Origin: Myxococcales bacterium
GTDB taxonomy: Bacteria; Myxococcota_A; Polyangia; Polyangiales; Polyangiaceae
Reading direction: 5' to 3'
DNA: 64,000 nt
NCBI GenBank assembly: GCA_016720545.1
Contig: JADKKK010000018.1
Span: forward strand, 62,001-126,000
Shown: positions 1 through 9,257 of the stretch, piece by piece
Layout: the number at the start of each line of letters is the position of its first letter
Position numbering within the stretch: the stretch's first letter is position 1
Made by a program: the position numbers and the translations under genes
Notes under the pieces: model-generated
Databases searched by the model: none
Seen by the model: the letters and a program-made list of their open reading frames with translations, nothing else
Told to the model about the DNA's origin: nothing

Positions 1-1
1 G

Positions 2-184
2 ATCAACAACGGGAGCTGGGAGGTCAAGCCGCTTGACGAGTCCGGCACCGCCAGCGTGGTGACCTACTCGGTGCAGGCCGAGCCCACGACGGCCGTCCCC
101 ACGTTCGTCCGAGAGCAGGCGCAGAAGAAGGCGCTGCCCGAGCTGATGGAGCGCGTGCGCGCCGAGTCGGCGAAGATGCCCTGA
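2..184 (+). CDS. 3' end of an SRPBCC/START-like domain protein (partial)
   Basis: Only the last 60 codons are present; the start lies before the window. The fragment reads WEVKPLDESG, then TYSVQAEP, then a Lys/Glu-rich helix (REQAQKKALPELMERVRAES). A beta-strand pair followed by a long C-terminal helix containing an ALPELM-type stretch resembles the end of SRPBCC/START-like lipid-binding domains, where the C-terminal helix closes the cavity. This is fold-level recognition from a short piece. Ligand and role cannot be stated. A 117-nt gap separates it from the kinase gene downstream. Confidence 0.45.
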   Translation: MNNGSWEVKPLDESGTASVVTYSVQAEPTTAVPTFVREQAQKKALPELMERVRAESAKMP

Positions 185-285
185 CGGCGAGCGTGGGAGT
201 CGCGGCGCGCCCCGCATCCTTGTGGTCAGCGCGTGCATTGGCTACGCTCTGCGTCGCCTTGGCGAGCGCGTGCGCCCTTCGCCCG

Positions 286-291
286 TAGATT
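286..291 (+). promoter_or_regulatory. candidate -10 hexamer TAGATT for the kinase gene
   Basis: TAGATT lies 10 nt before the ATG at 302 in otherwise TA-poor DNA, and no Shine-Dalgarno sequence is visible between them. The same spacing recurs before many genes in this window. No convincing -35 is visible at a standard distance. Confidence 0.3.
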
Positions 292-301
292 GAGCTTCCC
301 G

Positions 302-1912
<1,611 letters not shown>

Positions 1913-1935
1913 GCCCCGGCGACGTGCCCTTTCGC

Positions 1936-1966
1936 TTGCCCGGCGGTCGGGCGAGTAGGCTATGTT
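1936..1966 (+). promoter_or_regulatory. candidate sigma70-type promoter TTGCCC-N19-TATGTT
   Basis: A TTGCCC box (1936-1941) lies 19 nt before TATGTT (1961-1966), which overlaps a second TA hexamer, TAGGCT (1956-1961). The ATG at 1975 is 8 nt downstream of the -10, so the mRNA would have almost no leader. The same box-N19-box arrangement occurs at 10136-10166 and 50188-50218. Confidence 0.35.
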
Positions 1967-1974
1967 CCACGCCG

Positions 1975-2997
1975 ATGCGCAACACCAACTCCCGTGTCTC
2001 GCCCCGCGCGCGTGCCTGGCTTTTCTCCGCGGTCGTCGCCGGGGGCCTGGCCTTCTCCGGCGGCGCCTTCGCGAACGACATCGCGCTCGCCGAGAAGCTG
2101 TTCCAAGACGGCCTCAAGGCGATGGAAGCGAAAGACTACATGCGGGCTTGCAAGGCGTTCGCGGGGAGCAACGAGGCCGATCCGTCGCCCGGCACGCTCA
2201 TGAACTTGGCGGCTTGCGAGGAGAAGCAAGGCAAAGTCGCGAGCGCGTGGGGCAGCTACCAGACCGCCGCCGGCATGGCGGACCAGCGTGGGCAGAAGGA
2301 GCGCGTCGCCACCGCCCGCGAGGCCGCGGCCAAGCTCGAGCCGCAACTCCACAAGCTCGTGGTCGCGTTCAAGGGGGCACCACCCGACGACGCCGTGGTC
2401 ACCCGGAACGGCGTGGCGATCCCGAAGGGCGCGCTGGGCACCGACATCCCGGTGGACCCCGGTGAGCACGCCATCGAGGTGACCGCGAAGGGCAAGAAGA
2501 AGTGGGTCGGCCGCGTGGTCGCGAAGGCGGGCCCGGGTACCGATCGCGTCGACGTGCCGGCGCTCGAAGACGACCTCGCGCCTCCGGGCGTGGGGATCGC
2601 TCCGCCGCCGCCCGGCGGCGAGGTGGCGCCAGGGTCCGATCGGGGCCGCACGCAGCGCATCATCGGCGGGGTCGTCACGGGCACCGGCGTCGCCGTCGGG
2701 GCCACTGCGCTCGTGTTTCAGATCATCGCCCTCAGCGTCGACAAGAAGGCCACCGAGATTTGCGCGCTGCCCGAGGCCGAGGACGTGGGGCGTGCGTCCT
2801 GCACCAGCAAGAAGTCGGCCGCGAAGGGCAACCAGGCCGCCGCGATAGGGCTCGGTATCGGCGGCGTGCTCGCCATCGGCGTGGGGCTCACGCTCATTTT
2901 CACGGCGCCGAGCGGCCCCGCGAAGGCTGCGCGGCTGCGCGTGGTCCCCGACGTGGGGCCCCAGGGTGGAGGCCTCGTGTTCTCGGGCGCCTTCTAG
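1975..2997 (+). CDS. secreted TPR-type protein with C-terminal membrane segments
   Basis: 340 aa. The N-terminus carries a signal peptide (ARAWLFSAVVAGGLAFSGGA, cleavage after AFA). A TPR-like helical pair follows (ALAEKLFQDGLKAMEAKDY, then SPGTLMNLAACEEKQGK). A beta-rich segment, VTRNGVAIPKGALGTDIPVD then GEHAIEVTAKGKKK, resembles a PEGA-like domain. Two hydrophobic stretches lie near the C-terminus (IIGGVVTGTGVAVGATALVF and IGLGIGGVLAIGVGLTLIF). This architecture is frequent in Polyangia beside Ser/Thr kinases. ATG 1975 is chosen because the extra residues from 1924 come before the signal peptide. The exact role is unknown; an envelope scaffold is inferred. Confidence 0.8.
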   Translation: MRNTNSRVSPRARAWLFSAVVAGGLAFSGGAFANDIALAEKLFQDGLKAMEAKDYMRACKAFAGSNEADPSPGTLMNLAACEEKQGKVASAWGSYQTAAGMADQRGQKERVATAREAAAKLEPQLHKLVVAFKGAPPDDAVVTRNGVAIPKGALGTDIPVDPGEHAIEVTAKGKKKWVGRVVAKAGPGTDRVDVPALEDDLAPPGVGIAPPPPGGEVAPGSDRGRTQRIIGGVVTGTGVAVGATALVFQIIALSVDKKATEICALPEAEDVGRASCTSKKSAAKGNQAAAIGLGIGGVLAIGVGLTLIFTAPSGPAKAARLRVVPDVGPQGGGLVFSGAF

Positions 2998-3167
2998 GTT
3001 GCTTTTTTCCCTGCTCGACTTCAACGGCCTCGCGTCGCGGCTCCGGGGAGGCCGCCCGCTCGCCGCGCGATCCGCGCTGCGCGGCCACGCGTAGCTCGCG
3101 GGCTCGGGGATTTTCTCGAAACCGAGGCCCACGCCGCGCGTAGGGTATCTGTGCGGGGGACGAGACC

Positions 3168-4025
3168 ATGAACAGCTGGACGATGGCGGCGACGAAGCAG
3201 GAGAGGCACGTGGGGAAGGCGGGCGTTGTGGCGCTCGCGTTCGTCGCGGCCTCCCTTGGTGGCTGCGACAAGGACAAGAAGGAGTCGAGGGAGGTCGTGC
3301 CGGCCGCCACGGCCACCGCCCTCGCGCCGTCGACCGCGGCGCCTACGTCGATGGTCGTGAAGATGAAGCTGCAGCCGGCCGGCACCACCCGCATCGACAT
3401 GCCGGCTCCGAAGGAGCACATCAAAGCGCAGACCACGGTCGCCGCGGGCCACCTTGACGTCGACCTGGCGGACTTGTCGCAGACGCGCGGTGAGGTGAAG
3501 GTGGACCTCACCTCGTTGAAGACGTCGACCTTCGCCGACCCCAAGAAGGACGGCGACCAGACGACGCACGCGCTCACCTGGCTCGAGGTGGGCGACGGCG
3601 AAAAAGGAAAGCTGCCTGACGAGTTGAAGGCGGCCAACAAGTTCGCGGTCTTCGCGATCCGCTCGATCGACGGGCTCGCCGCGAAAGAGCTCGCGAAGGT
3701 GACTCCCGCCACGGACAAAGGCCAAGACGTCCGCACGGTCGCGCTGGTCGCGCACGGCGAGTTGCTGATTCACGGGCACAAGGTCAACAAGGACGTGCCC
3801 CTGGTCGTGAAGATTTCACACGCCGCGGGCGCGGCCCCCACCACCAAGCCCACCTCGGTCGCGATCGCCACCAAAGAGCCGCTCAAAGTGGTCCTGGCCG
3901 AGCACGAGGTCCGCCCTCGCGACGACGTCGGCAAGATCGCCAAGGCCGCCTTCAACCTCCTCGGCACGAAAGTGGCCGATTCGGCCTCGATTTCAATGGA
4001 CTTTTCGGCCGTCCCGGCCGACTGA
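3168..4025 (+). CDS. YceI-family lipoprotein
   Basis: 285 aa. The signal peptide ends in a lipobox (ASLGGC), so a periplasmic or outer-membrane lipoprotein is expected. The mature part starts with an Ala/Thr/Pro linker and continues with a YceI-like lipocalin-type beta-barrel: GHLDVDLADLSQTRGEVKVD, LTSLKTSTFADPKK and LIHGHKVNKDVPLVV are characteristic stretches. YceI proteins bind isoprenoid-type or other hydrophobic ligands, but the ligand here cannot be read from sequence. A GGGGGA run about 7 nt before the ATG may be the ribosome binding site; an internal ATG at 3183 is an alternative. It precedes the MNIO locus but a terminator-like hairpin at 4061-4099 separates them. Confidence 0.85.
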   Translation: MNSWTMAATKQERHVGKAGVVALAFVAASLGGCDKDKKESREVVPAATATALAPSTAAPTSMVVKMKLQPAGTTRIDMPAPKEHIKAQTTVAAGHLDVDLADLSQTRGEVKVDLTSLKTSTFADPKKDGDQTTHALTWLEVGDGEKGKLPDELKAANKFAVFAIRSIDGLAAKELAKVTPATDKGQDVRTVALVAHGELLIHGHKVNKDVPLVVKISHAAGAAPTTKPTSVAIATKEPLKVVLAEHEVRPRDDVGKIAKAAFNLLGTKVADSASISMDFSAVPAD

Positions 4026-4060
4026 TACACGCTCGCGCGGCCCACGAGGCGCGGCTGGGC

Positions 4061-4099
4061 CGGGAAGTGCGGAGTCCGCCCTTCCCGAGCTGTCTTTTT
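4061..4099 (+). terminator. intrinsic terminator after the YceI gene
   Basis: CGGGAAG (4061-4067) pairs with CTTCCCG (4081-4087), with further pairing inside (GCGGA/TCCGC), followed by a T run at 4095-4099. A second small hairpin (CGGGGTC/GACCCCG) follows immediately. It lies 36 nt after the YceI stop codon. Confidence 0.6.
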
Positions 4100-4177
4100 C
4101 GGGGTCTCGACCCCGTTCATTCACGTTTTCGGTTCGAGGGGGCGCGCGTGGCGCACCCATCATCTCAGGAGTTGACC

Positions 4178-4642
4178 ATGGCCAATCTTTCGTTCGAGAA
4201 AATCGCGGGCGCGCTCGCTGTCATCGGTACCACCCTCACGGTCGCCGCTTGCGGTGGCGACGTGAAGCCGCCGGAGGCTCCCCCGGTCAACGCGACCGAC
4301 ACGCCGCCCGCCATGCCCGGCATGGACGGCGGCTCCTGCGGTGCGCACAAGGGTGACGGCGGCTGCGGCGCCAACAAGGGAGGCGCGGCCTCGTGCGGCG
4401 CGAACAAGGGCGGCGCGGCTTCCTGCAGCGCGAAGAAGGACGAAGTGAAAGCGCCCGCGACGACGGCCGCCACCGCGCCGGCCCCCGCGACCACGCCCGA
4501 CCCGAAGGCGGCGGCGGGCGCGGCCCCGGCGGCGACGCCGACCCCCGCGGGCACGACCCCCGCCAAGCCGGCGGCCCCCGCCGCCAAGAAGGGCGGCGCG
4601 GCTTCCTGCGGCGCCGGCACCTGCGCCGCGAAGAAGAAGTGA
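4178..4642 (+). CDS. Cys-motif lipoprotein, probable HvfA-like RiPP precursor for the adjacent MNIO enzyme
   Basis: 154 aa. A signal segment (GALAVIGTTLTVAAC) ends in a lipobox-like VAAC. The mature protein carries a series of short Cys motifs: SCGAHKG, GCGANKG, SCGANKG, SCSAKK, then an Ala/Pro/Thr linker, then SCGAGTC and a Lys tail. Repeated Cys-Gly motifs in a small secreted protein beside a DUF692 enzyme match the HvfA/bufferin type of MNIO substrate, where Cys residues become oxazolone/thioamide or similar groups that bind metals. That is family knowledge; modification here is inferred. ATG 4178 has a TCAGGAG ribosome site 7 nt upstream. The longer reading to 4067 lacks a signal peptide at its start and runs through the terminator, so it was rejected. 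Confidence 0.75.
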   Translation: MANLSFEKIAGALAVIGTTLTVAACGGDVKPPEAPPVNATDTPPAMPGMDGGSCGAHKGDGGCGANKGGAASCGANKGGAASCSAKKDEVKAPATTAATAPAPATTPDPKAAAGAAPAATPTPAGTTPAKPAAPAAKKGGAASCGAGTCAAKKK

Positions 4643-4701
4643 TCCTCCGCGCCCGCGCCGCGGCCTGAGCGCCGCGCGGGTCCGTGCAGAGTGCATGTGT
4701 T

Positions 4702-4740
4702 GGCCGTCGCGCCCCTCGTGGCGCGGCGGCCAATTTGTTG
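4702..4740 (+). terminator. GC-rich hairpin with short T-rich tail between precursor and MNIO gene
   Basis: GGCCGTCGCGCC (4702-4713) pairs with GGCGCGGCGGCC (4720-4731), one G-U pair, six-base loop, followed by AATTTGTTG. This could terminate or attenuate transcription so that the precursor is made in excess of the enzyme. The tail is not a perfect T run. Confidence 0.5.
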
Positions 4741-4763
4741 CGCGCCCCCTTGCATGGGGCGCG
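4741..4763 (+). other. second strong hairpin in the precursor-MNIO spacer
   Basis: CGCGCCCC (4741-4748) pairs perfectly with GGGGCGCG (4756-4763) around a 7-base loop, directly after the first hairpin. It is followed by 2.5 copies of a 15-bp unit (ATGTCCCCGGCCGCC, 4787-4801; variant 4802-4816). Function unknown; mRNA stability or attenuation are possibilities. Confidence 0.4.
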
Positions 4764-4872
4764 ACGTGTGCTTGAGCTGTACCGTCATGTCCCCGGCCGC
4801 CATGTTCCCCGCCGCCATGTCCCGTGCAGACGCGTCACTGGGCGGAGCCTACGTTCACGCGAGGAGCTCGTG

Positions 4873-5838
4873 ATGACCTATCGCAAGACCCGAACGACGA
4901 AGGCGGGCTCCCCCGTGGGGGTGGGCCTTGGCCTCCGCTGGGAGTTCATCGACGAGCTCCTCGCGACGCTGCCAGAGCTTCCCTTCCTCGAGATCTCCCC
5001 CGAGAACTACGTCGGGCGTGGCGGGCGCTACCCCGCGCTCCTCGCGCAGCTCACCCCGCGTTACCCGATGCTCAGCCACGGGCTCATGTTGTCGCTCGGC
5101 GGAAGCGATCCCTTCGACGCCGCGGCGCTCCGCGACCTCCGGGCCTTCCTCGACGAGATCCGGGCGCCTTGGCACTCGGACCACCTCTGCTTCTCGACCG
5201 TGGGCGGGGCGGTCCTTCACGACCTGCTCCCGGTGCCTTTCCTGGAGTCGGAGGTGCGGCGCATCGCCGACCGCATTTGCCGGGTGCAGGACGCTCTCGG
5301 GCGCCCCATGGCCGTCGAGAACGTCAGCTACTACATGCACCCGGGCGCCGCCGAGATGACCGAGGCCGAGTTCGTGGCCCGCGTCTGCGAAGCGGCCGAC
5401 TGCCTCCTCATGCTCGACGTGAACAACGCGTACGTGAACGCGCAGAACTTCGGTCACGACGTCCGAGCTTGGCTCCGCGCCGTGCCGCTCGAGCGAGTCG
5501 TGCAGATGCACGTGGCCGGGCACGATTGGTTCTCGGACGGAGAGTTCGAGCTCACGAGCGGTCCCGGTCCTGGCCGACTCATCGTCGACACGCACGGGGC
5601 CGACGTCGTGCCCGACGTCCTCACCCTGCTCGAGGAGGTCGTCTCGCAGACGGGCCCGGTCCCCGTCGTGCTCGAGCGCGACCAGTCGATCCCCGCCCTC
5701 CCGGCGCTGCTCGACGAGCTCGCGCGGGTGCGCGCGGCGTACGACCGCGGGATCGACGCCCACGGGCGTCGGTCCGAGCGGAGCCTCCGGCGCCCCGAGT
5801 CCCGCGCCGAGGTTGATCCTTGCGAGGCCGCCCGATGA
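4873..5838 (+). CDS. DUF692 multinuclear non-heme iron oxidase (MNIO, HvfB/BufB-like)
   Basis: 321 aa, typical length for a DUF692 TIM-barrel enzyme. The family uses a two- or three-iron centre to oxidise Cys residues in ribosomal peptides, with help from a partner protein. Conserved blocks are visible in order: GVGLGLRWEFI, LEISPENYVG, SHGLMLSLGG, WHSDHLCFS, ENVSYYM, LDVNNAYVNAQN, MHVAGHD, DTHGADV and LERDQSIP, which together supply the His/Asp/Glu/Asn metal ligands. The ATG at 4873 has GAGGAG seven nt upstream; the longer frame to 4684 is Arg-rich and unlike the family. Its stop overlaps the next start (ATGA), implying translational coupling with the DUF2063 protein. Confidence 0.93.
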   Translation: MTYRKTRTTKAGSPVGVGLGLRWEFIDELLATLPELPFLEISPENYVGRGGRYPALLAQLTPRYPMLSHGLMLSLGGSDPFDAAALRDLRAFLDEIRAPWHSDHLCFSTVGGAVLHDLLPVPFLESEVRRIADRICRVQDALGRPMAVENVSYYMHPGAAEMTEAEFVARVCEAADCLLMLDVNNAYVNAQNFGHDVRAWLRAVPLERVVQMHVAGHDWFSDGEFELTSGPGPGRLIVDTHGADVVPDVLTLLEEVVSQTGPVPVVLERDQSIPALPALLDELARVRAAYDRGIDAHGRRSERSLRRPESRAEVDPCEAAR

Positions 5839-6635
5839 CCGCCCGGGTCGACGCGCTCCATCGCGCCATGCGCGCCGCCTGCTTCGAGGTGGCGTCACCC
5901 GCCGACGCCGGCGCGCTCCTCGCGCGGAGCCAGGTCGAGGGCGCGGACCGCGCGGCGCTCCTCTCCGGGCCCCAGCGGTTCCCGCTCTACCGCAAGCTCG
6001 TGCGAGGCACGCTCGGCGGCCTCTGCGAGTCGATCCTCAGTCGCGGACACGCCCACCTCGAAGCGACGGCGCCGGGCGCGTGGGACGCCGCGTTCGACGC
6101 GTTCCTCGCTGGCCGCGGTCCGCGCACACCGCACCTGCGCGACGTCCCGAGCGAGCTCTGCGAAGTGCTGCTCCCGCGGCTGTCGGCCGATGTCCGTGTC
6201 CCCGCGTACGTCGTCGAGCTCTTCCAGTGGGAGCTCGCGACCTTCCGCCTGGGCGCCGCGCGCGACGTCCCTGACCCGGACGCGTGCGACGTGGACGCCT
6301 CGCTGCCGCTGGCGTTCCACGAGCCTTCGGCGCGCCTTCGCGTCTCCCACGCCATCCACGAGGCCGGCGAGCACGTGGGCGAGCCGCCGGCGCGGCGCGA
6401 CACCAGGCTCTTTCTCTACCGTGACCGCGAGCACCTCGCCGTCACGGTCGTCCTGACGCCTTTCGCGGACGAGCTCCTCGTGCGCGCGCAAGAGGGCGCG
6501 CCGCTCGGGGTCGCCATCGGTGGGGCCGCAGAGGCTCTTGGCGTGTCCGTCTCCGAGCCGCTCCTGACGGAGGTCGCCCGCTGGCTCGCCGACTTCGGCG
6601 AGCGAGGGGTCGTGCTCGGCTCGCGCGTCGTCTGA
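5835..6635 (+). CDS. DUF2063 family protein, MNIO partner (HvfC/BufC-like)
   Basis: 266 aa. The N-terminal half has the helical DUF2063 pattern (ALHRAMRAACFE, FPLYRKLVRGTLGGLCESIL, WDAAFDAFLAGRGPRTPHLR, LPRLSADVRVPAYVVELFQWE). Such proteins bind the leader part of the precursor and deliver it to the MNIO enzyme. The C-terminal half is a less conserved alpha/beta region with LFLYRDREHLAVTVVLTPF. The start ATG overlaps the DUF692 stop codon by 4 nt. Precursor, enzyme and partner together make a minimal MNIO RiPP locus; no dedicated exporter or DoxX-type membrane gene is present next to it. Confidence 0.85.
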   Translation: MTARVDALHRAMRAACFEVASPADAGALLARSQVEGADRAALLSGPQRFPLYRKLVRGTLGGLCESILSRGHAHLEATAPGAWDAAFDAFLAGRGPRTPHLRDVPSELCEVLLPRLSADVRVPAYVVELFQWELATFRLGAARDVPDPDACDVDASLPLAFHEPSARLRVSHAIHEAGEHVGEPPARRDTRLFLYRDREHLAVTVVLTPFADELLVRAQEGAPLGVAIGGAAEALGVSVSEPLLTEVARWLADFGERGVVLGSRVV

Positions 6636-6774
6636 GCGTACGCCGACCGCTCGAGTCTCTCCGTCGAAGGGGGTCGCGCCCGGACAACTCACGAGCTTCG
6701 TGGGGCGAGGCACAGTACGAGCTTTGCAGCCTGAGGACCGGATGCTCGCGGGGAAGCGCCATGAATTGTTGGGG

Positions 6775-8196
6775 CTAGAGGAGCGGCGAGGCGAGCCGGG
6801 CGGAGGCCTCGGCGAGGCGCTGGAGCGCGCCGAGCTCCCGCAGCTTCCTGCGGCCCACGAGCTGCGCGTTCTCGACGTCGCGCGCGAACTGCGCCGCCAG
6901 CGCGTCGGCGTGCCGCGCACCGTAGACCACGGCCATGACCTCGAAGTTCAGGCGGAAGCTGCGGTTGTCGAAGTTCGCCGTCCCGATGGTGGCGACCTCG
7001 CTGTCGATGACGAGGGTCTTCGCGTGGAGCATGCGCCCCTCGTATTCGTGGAGAATACATCCAGCGTCCAGCAGCTCCTCGTAGTAGCTCCGCGAGGCCG
7101 CCTGCACGATCTTCGAGTCGCCTTCGCGCGGCACGAGGATCTCCACCCGCACGCCGCGGAGCACGGCGCTCTTCAGGGCGGCGAGGGCGGGCTCGTCGGG
7201 GACGAGGTAGGGCGTCGTGAGCAACACGCGCTCGCGCGCGGTGGCGATGGCCGAGAAGTAGAAGGCGTGGATCGGGAAGACGTCGCGGTCGGGCCCCGAG
7301 CGGAGGATCTGCACGAGCTCCGCGCCGCCTACGAGCTCGGGGAAATACCTGCGGGTGGTCGGCGAGTCGCCCTCGGAGTAGACCCAGTTCTCGACGAACG
7401 TGCGCTGGAGGCTCGCGACCACCGGCCCTTCGAGCTCGACGTGGGTGTCGCGCCATGCGCTCGCGCCCGAGGCGCGGGCCGAGTGGCAGGCCGCCCAGTT
7501 GACCCCCCCAGTGAACCCGACGCAGCCGTCGACGACGACGATCTTTCGGTGCGTGCGGAAGTTCAGGAAGCGCGCGCGAGAGAGCCCGAGCCGCGGCGGC
7601 TGGAACCTGCGAACGAGGCCGCCGGAGCGCGTGAGGTCCTCGAAGAAGCTCCGCCCCGCGCCCAAGGAGCCCACCGCGTCGACGAGGAGCCGCACCTCCA
7701 CGCCGCGCGTGGCCGCGGCGGTGAGGGCGTCTCGGAGCTTGGCGCCCACCTCGTCGGCCTCGAAGATGTAGTACTCGACGTGGACGTGGTCGCGCGCGCG
7801 GTCGATCGCGGCGAGGATCGCGTCGTAGGCGTCGTCTCCCTCGTAAAAGAGCTCGACGCGCGTCGCCGTCGAGACATGTGTATGTTGCAGCCTCTCGCCG
7901 ATGCCCGCGAGGCGGGTCGCGTAGGCCGTGGGCATGCGTTCTTCGGAGCTCGCGAGCGCGTGCGTGACGGCGACCCGCCTGTCGCGGTAGCGGAGCTTGC
8001 GCCTCCGGAGCCGACGAGGCCCGAAGAGAAAATACAGCGGCAAGCCGAGAAACGGCAAGAGCACGAGGCCGAAGATCCACGCGAGGGAGCTCGCGGCCGG
8101 GCGGCGTTCGAGGACGATGAACACGACGAGCCCCACGACCCAGGCCGTCTCGCCCGCGGCGAAGAGCGACGTCCAGGGCACCTCGTCGAGCGTCAT
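6775..8196 (-). CDS. cls: cardiolipin synthase (phospholipase D superfamily)
   Basis: 473 aa. Two N-terminal membrane segments (WVVGLVVFIVLE and SLAWIFGLVLLPFLGLPLYF) precede two phospholipase D domains. The first HKD motif is H216-x-K218-x4-D223 followed by GFTGGVN; the second is H391-x-K393-x4-D398 followed by GTANFDNRS. Both are complete, so it should be active at the inner membrane, joining two phosphatidylglycerols (or PG and another phospholipid) into cardiolipin. It is the last gene of a three-gene minus-strand lipid operon; its ATG overlaps the stop of the DAG-kinase-like gene by 4 nt. A 139-bp spacer separates it from the convergent DUF2063 gene. Confidence 0.93.
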   Translation of the reverse strand: MTLDEVPWTSLFAAGETAWVVGLVVFIVLERRPAASSLAWIFGLVLLPFLGLPLYFLFGPRRLRRRKLRYRDRRVAVTHALASSEERMPTAYATRLAGIGERLQHTHVSTATRVELFYEGDDAYDAILAAIDRARDHVHVEYYIFEADEVGAKLRDALTAAATRGVEVRLLVDAVGSLGAGRSFFEDLTRSGGLVRRFQPPRLGLSRARFLNFRTHRKIVVVDGCVGFTGGVNWAACHSARASGASAWRDTHVELEGPVVASLQRTFVENWVYSEGDSPTTRRYFPELVGGAELVQILRSGPDRDVFPIHAFYFSAIATARERVLLTTPYLVPDEPALAALKSAVLRGVRVEILVPREGDSKIVQAASRSYYEELLDAGCILHEYEGRMLHAKTLVIDSEVATIGTANFDNRSFRLNFEVMAVVYGARHADALAAQFARDVENAQLVGRRKLRELGALQRLAEASARLASPLL

Positions 8197-9257
8197 GGGG
8201 CGTGTTCTCCGAAGCCACGAGCGTCGGGACGCTCCCCCGCGGGCAGGTCGTCCCCATCGAGCCGCCTCCAGTCGACCGCGCGCACGTCGCGAGGGGACAT
8301 GACGAGCTCGACCGTCCGGCGCTCACCGACGGACTCGCCGCCGATCTGGAGCGGGAGCGGCCGCGAGAAGGTCAAGCGCACGTGCGAGGAGAACCAATCG
8401 TGGGTGCCCTCGAGCGGGTGCGCGCCCTGCCACAGCCGCGGGATGTCGCGCAGGGCGCGGAGGGTGGACTGGTCGTAGACGCGCACGTTCATGCGCCCGA
8501 GCATGCGCTCGGCGTGCGGGTACGCGCGGAACCCGTAGCCAAACTCGGGGCAGGTGGCGCAGCCGGCGACGCTCGCGGGGCCCTCGTAAAGGATGGCGCC
8601 GCGGCCAACACCCTCGAGGCGCCTCGGCGTGCCGAGCGGATCCCGGGCGTCGACCGCGAACGCCTCGTCGGCGAGGTTCTCGACGAGGACATGGGGGCGG
8701 GCGTTGAGGAGGGTCTTCGGCGCGGTCCGCAGGACGACGGCGGCGAGGTAGCCCCAGACCGACTTCGCGAGGCGTCGCGACGGCGACTGCGCGACCTGCG
8801 CGCGATAGTCGTCGAGCACCTGCGCGTCCCATCCACACCCGGCGAAGAAGGTGAGCGTGCCGTCGCACTCGAAGAGCCGCGCCTTGCGCGTGGGGAGCGG
8901 GCCGTGGGCGCGCGCCAACCCGCGCACGCAGGCGTCGAGCTTGCGCGCGCCGAGCGATCGCGCCCAGGCGTTACCGGTGCCGAGCGGTAGCACGCCGAAA
9001 GCGGGGAAGGGGGCCTCGCGGGGCAAGACCCTGTCGAGCGCGGTGAGCAGGGTCACCGCGGTGCCGTCGCCGCCGGCCGCGAACAGCGCCCGCACCTCGC
9101 GAAGGCTCGCGAGCCATCCCTCGACCTCGGCGATGTCTCGGGTCAGGCGGATGTTCGCTCCGGGCAAGACCGCCCCAATCTGCACGGCGACGCGCCGGCC
9201 GCCGCGCTTCGCGTTCGCGTTCACGAGGATCGCGATCCCCCGTCCGGCGACCCTCAT
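8193..9257 (-). CDS. diacylglycerol kinase catalytic-domain (LCB5/YegS-like) lipid kinase
   Basis: 354 aa. Hallmarks of the DAGK/sphingosine-kinase fold are present: N-terminal ILVNANAKRGG, the nucleotide site AAGGDGTAVTLLTAL, and FGVLPLGTGNAWARSLG. The C-terminal beta-sandwich carries FFAGCGWDAQVLDDY and PLQIGGESVGERRTVELVMS. It should phosphorylate a lipid alcohol such as diacylglycerol. Start and stop both overlap neighbours by 4 nt (PlsC upstream, Cls downstream), so the three products are probably made together: acylation to phosphatidate, lipid phosphorylation and cardiolipin formation. The substrate could also be a long-chain base or other lipid; sequence alone does not decide. Confidence 0.88.
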   Translation of the reverse strand: MRVAGRGIAILVNANAKRGGRRVAVQIGAVLPGANIRLTRDIAEVEGWLASLREVRALFAAGGDGTAVTLLTALDRVLPREAPFPAFGVLPLGTGNAWARSLGARKLDACVRGLARAHGPLPTRKARLFECDGTLTFFAGCGWDAQVLDDYRAQVAQSPSRRLAKSVWGYLAAVVLRTAPKTLLNARPHVLVENLADEAFAVDARDPLGTPRRLEGVGRGAILYEGPASVAGCATCPEFGYGFRAYPHAERMLGRMNVRVYDQSTLRALRDIPRLWQGAHPLEGTHDWFSSHVRLTFSRPLPLQIGGESVGERRTVELVMSPRDVRAVDWRRLDGDDLPAGERPDARGFGEHAP

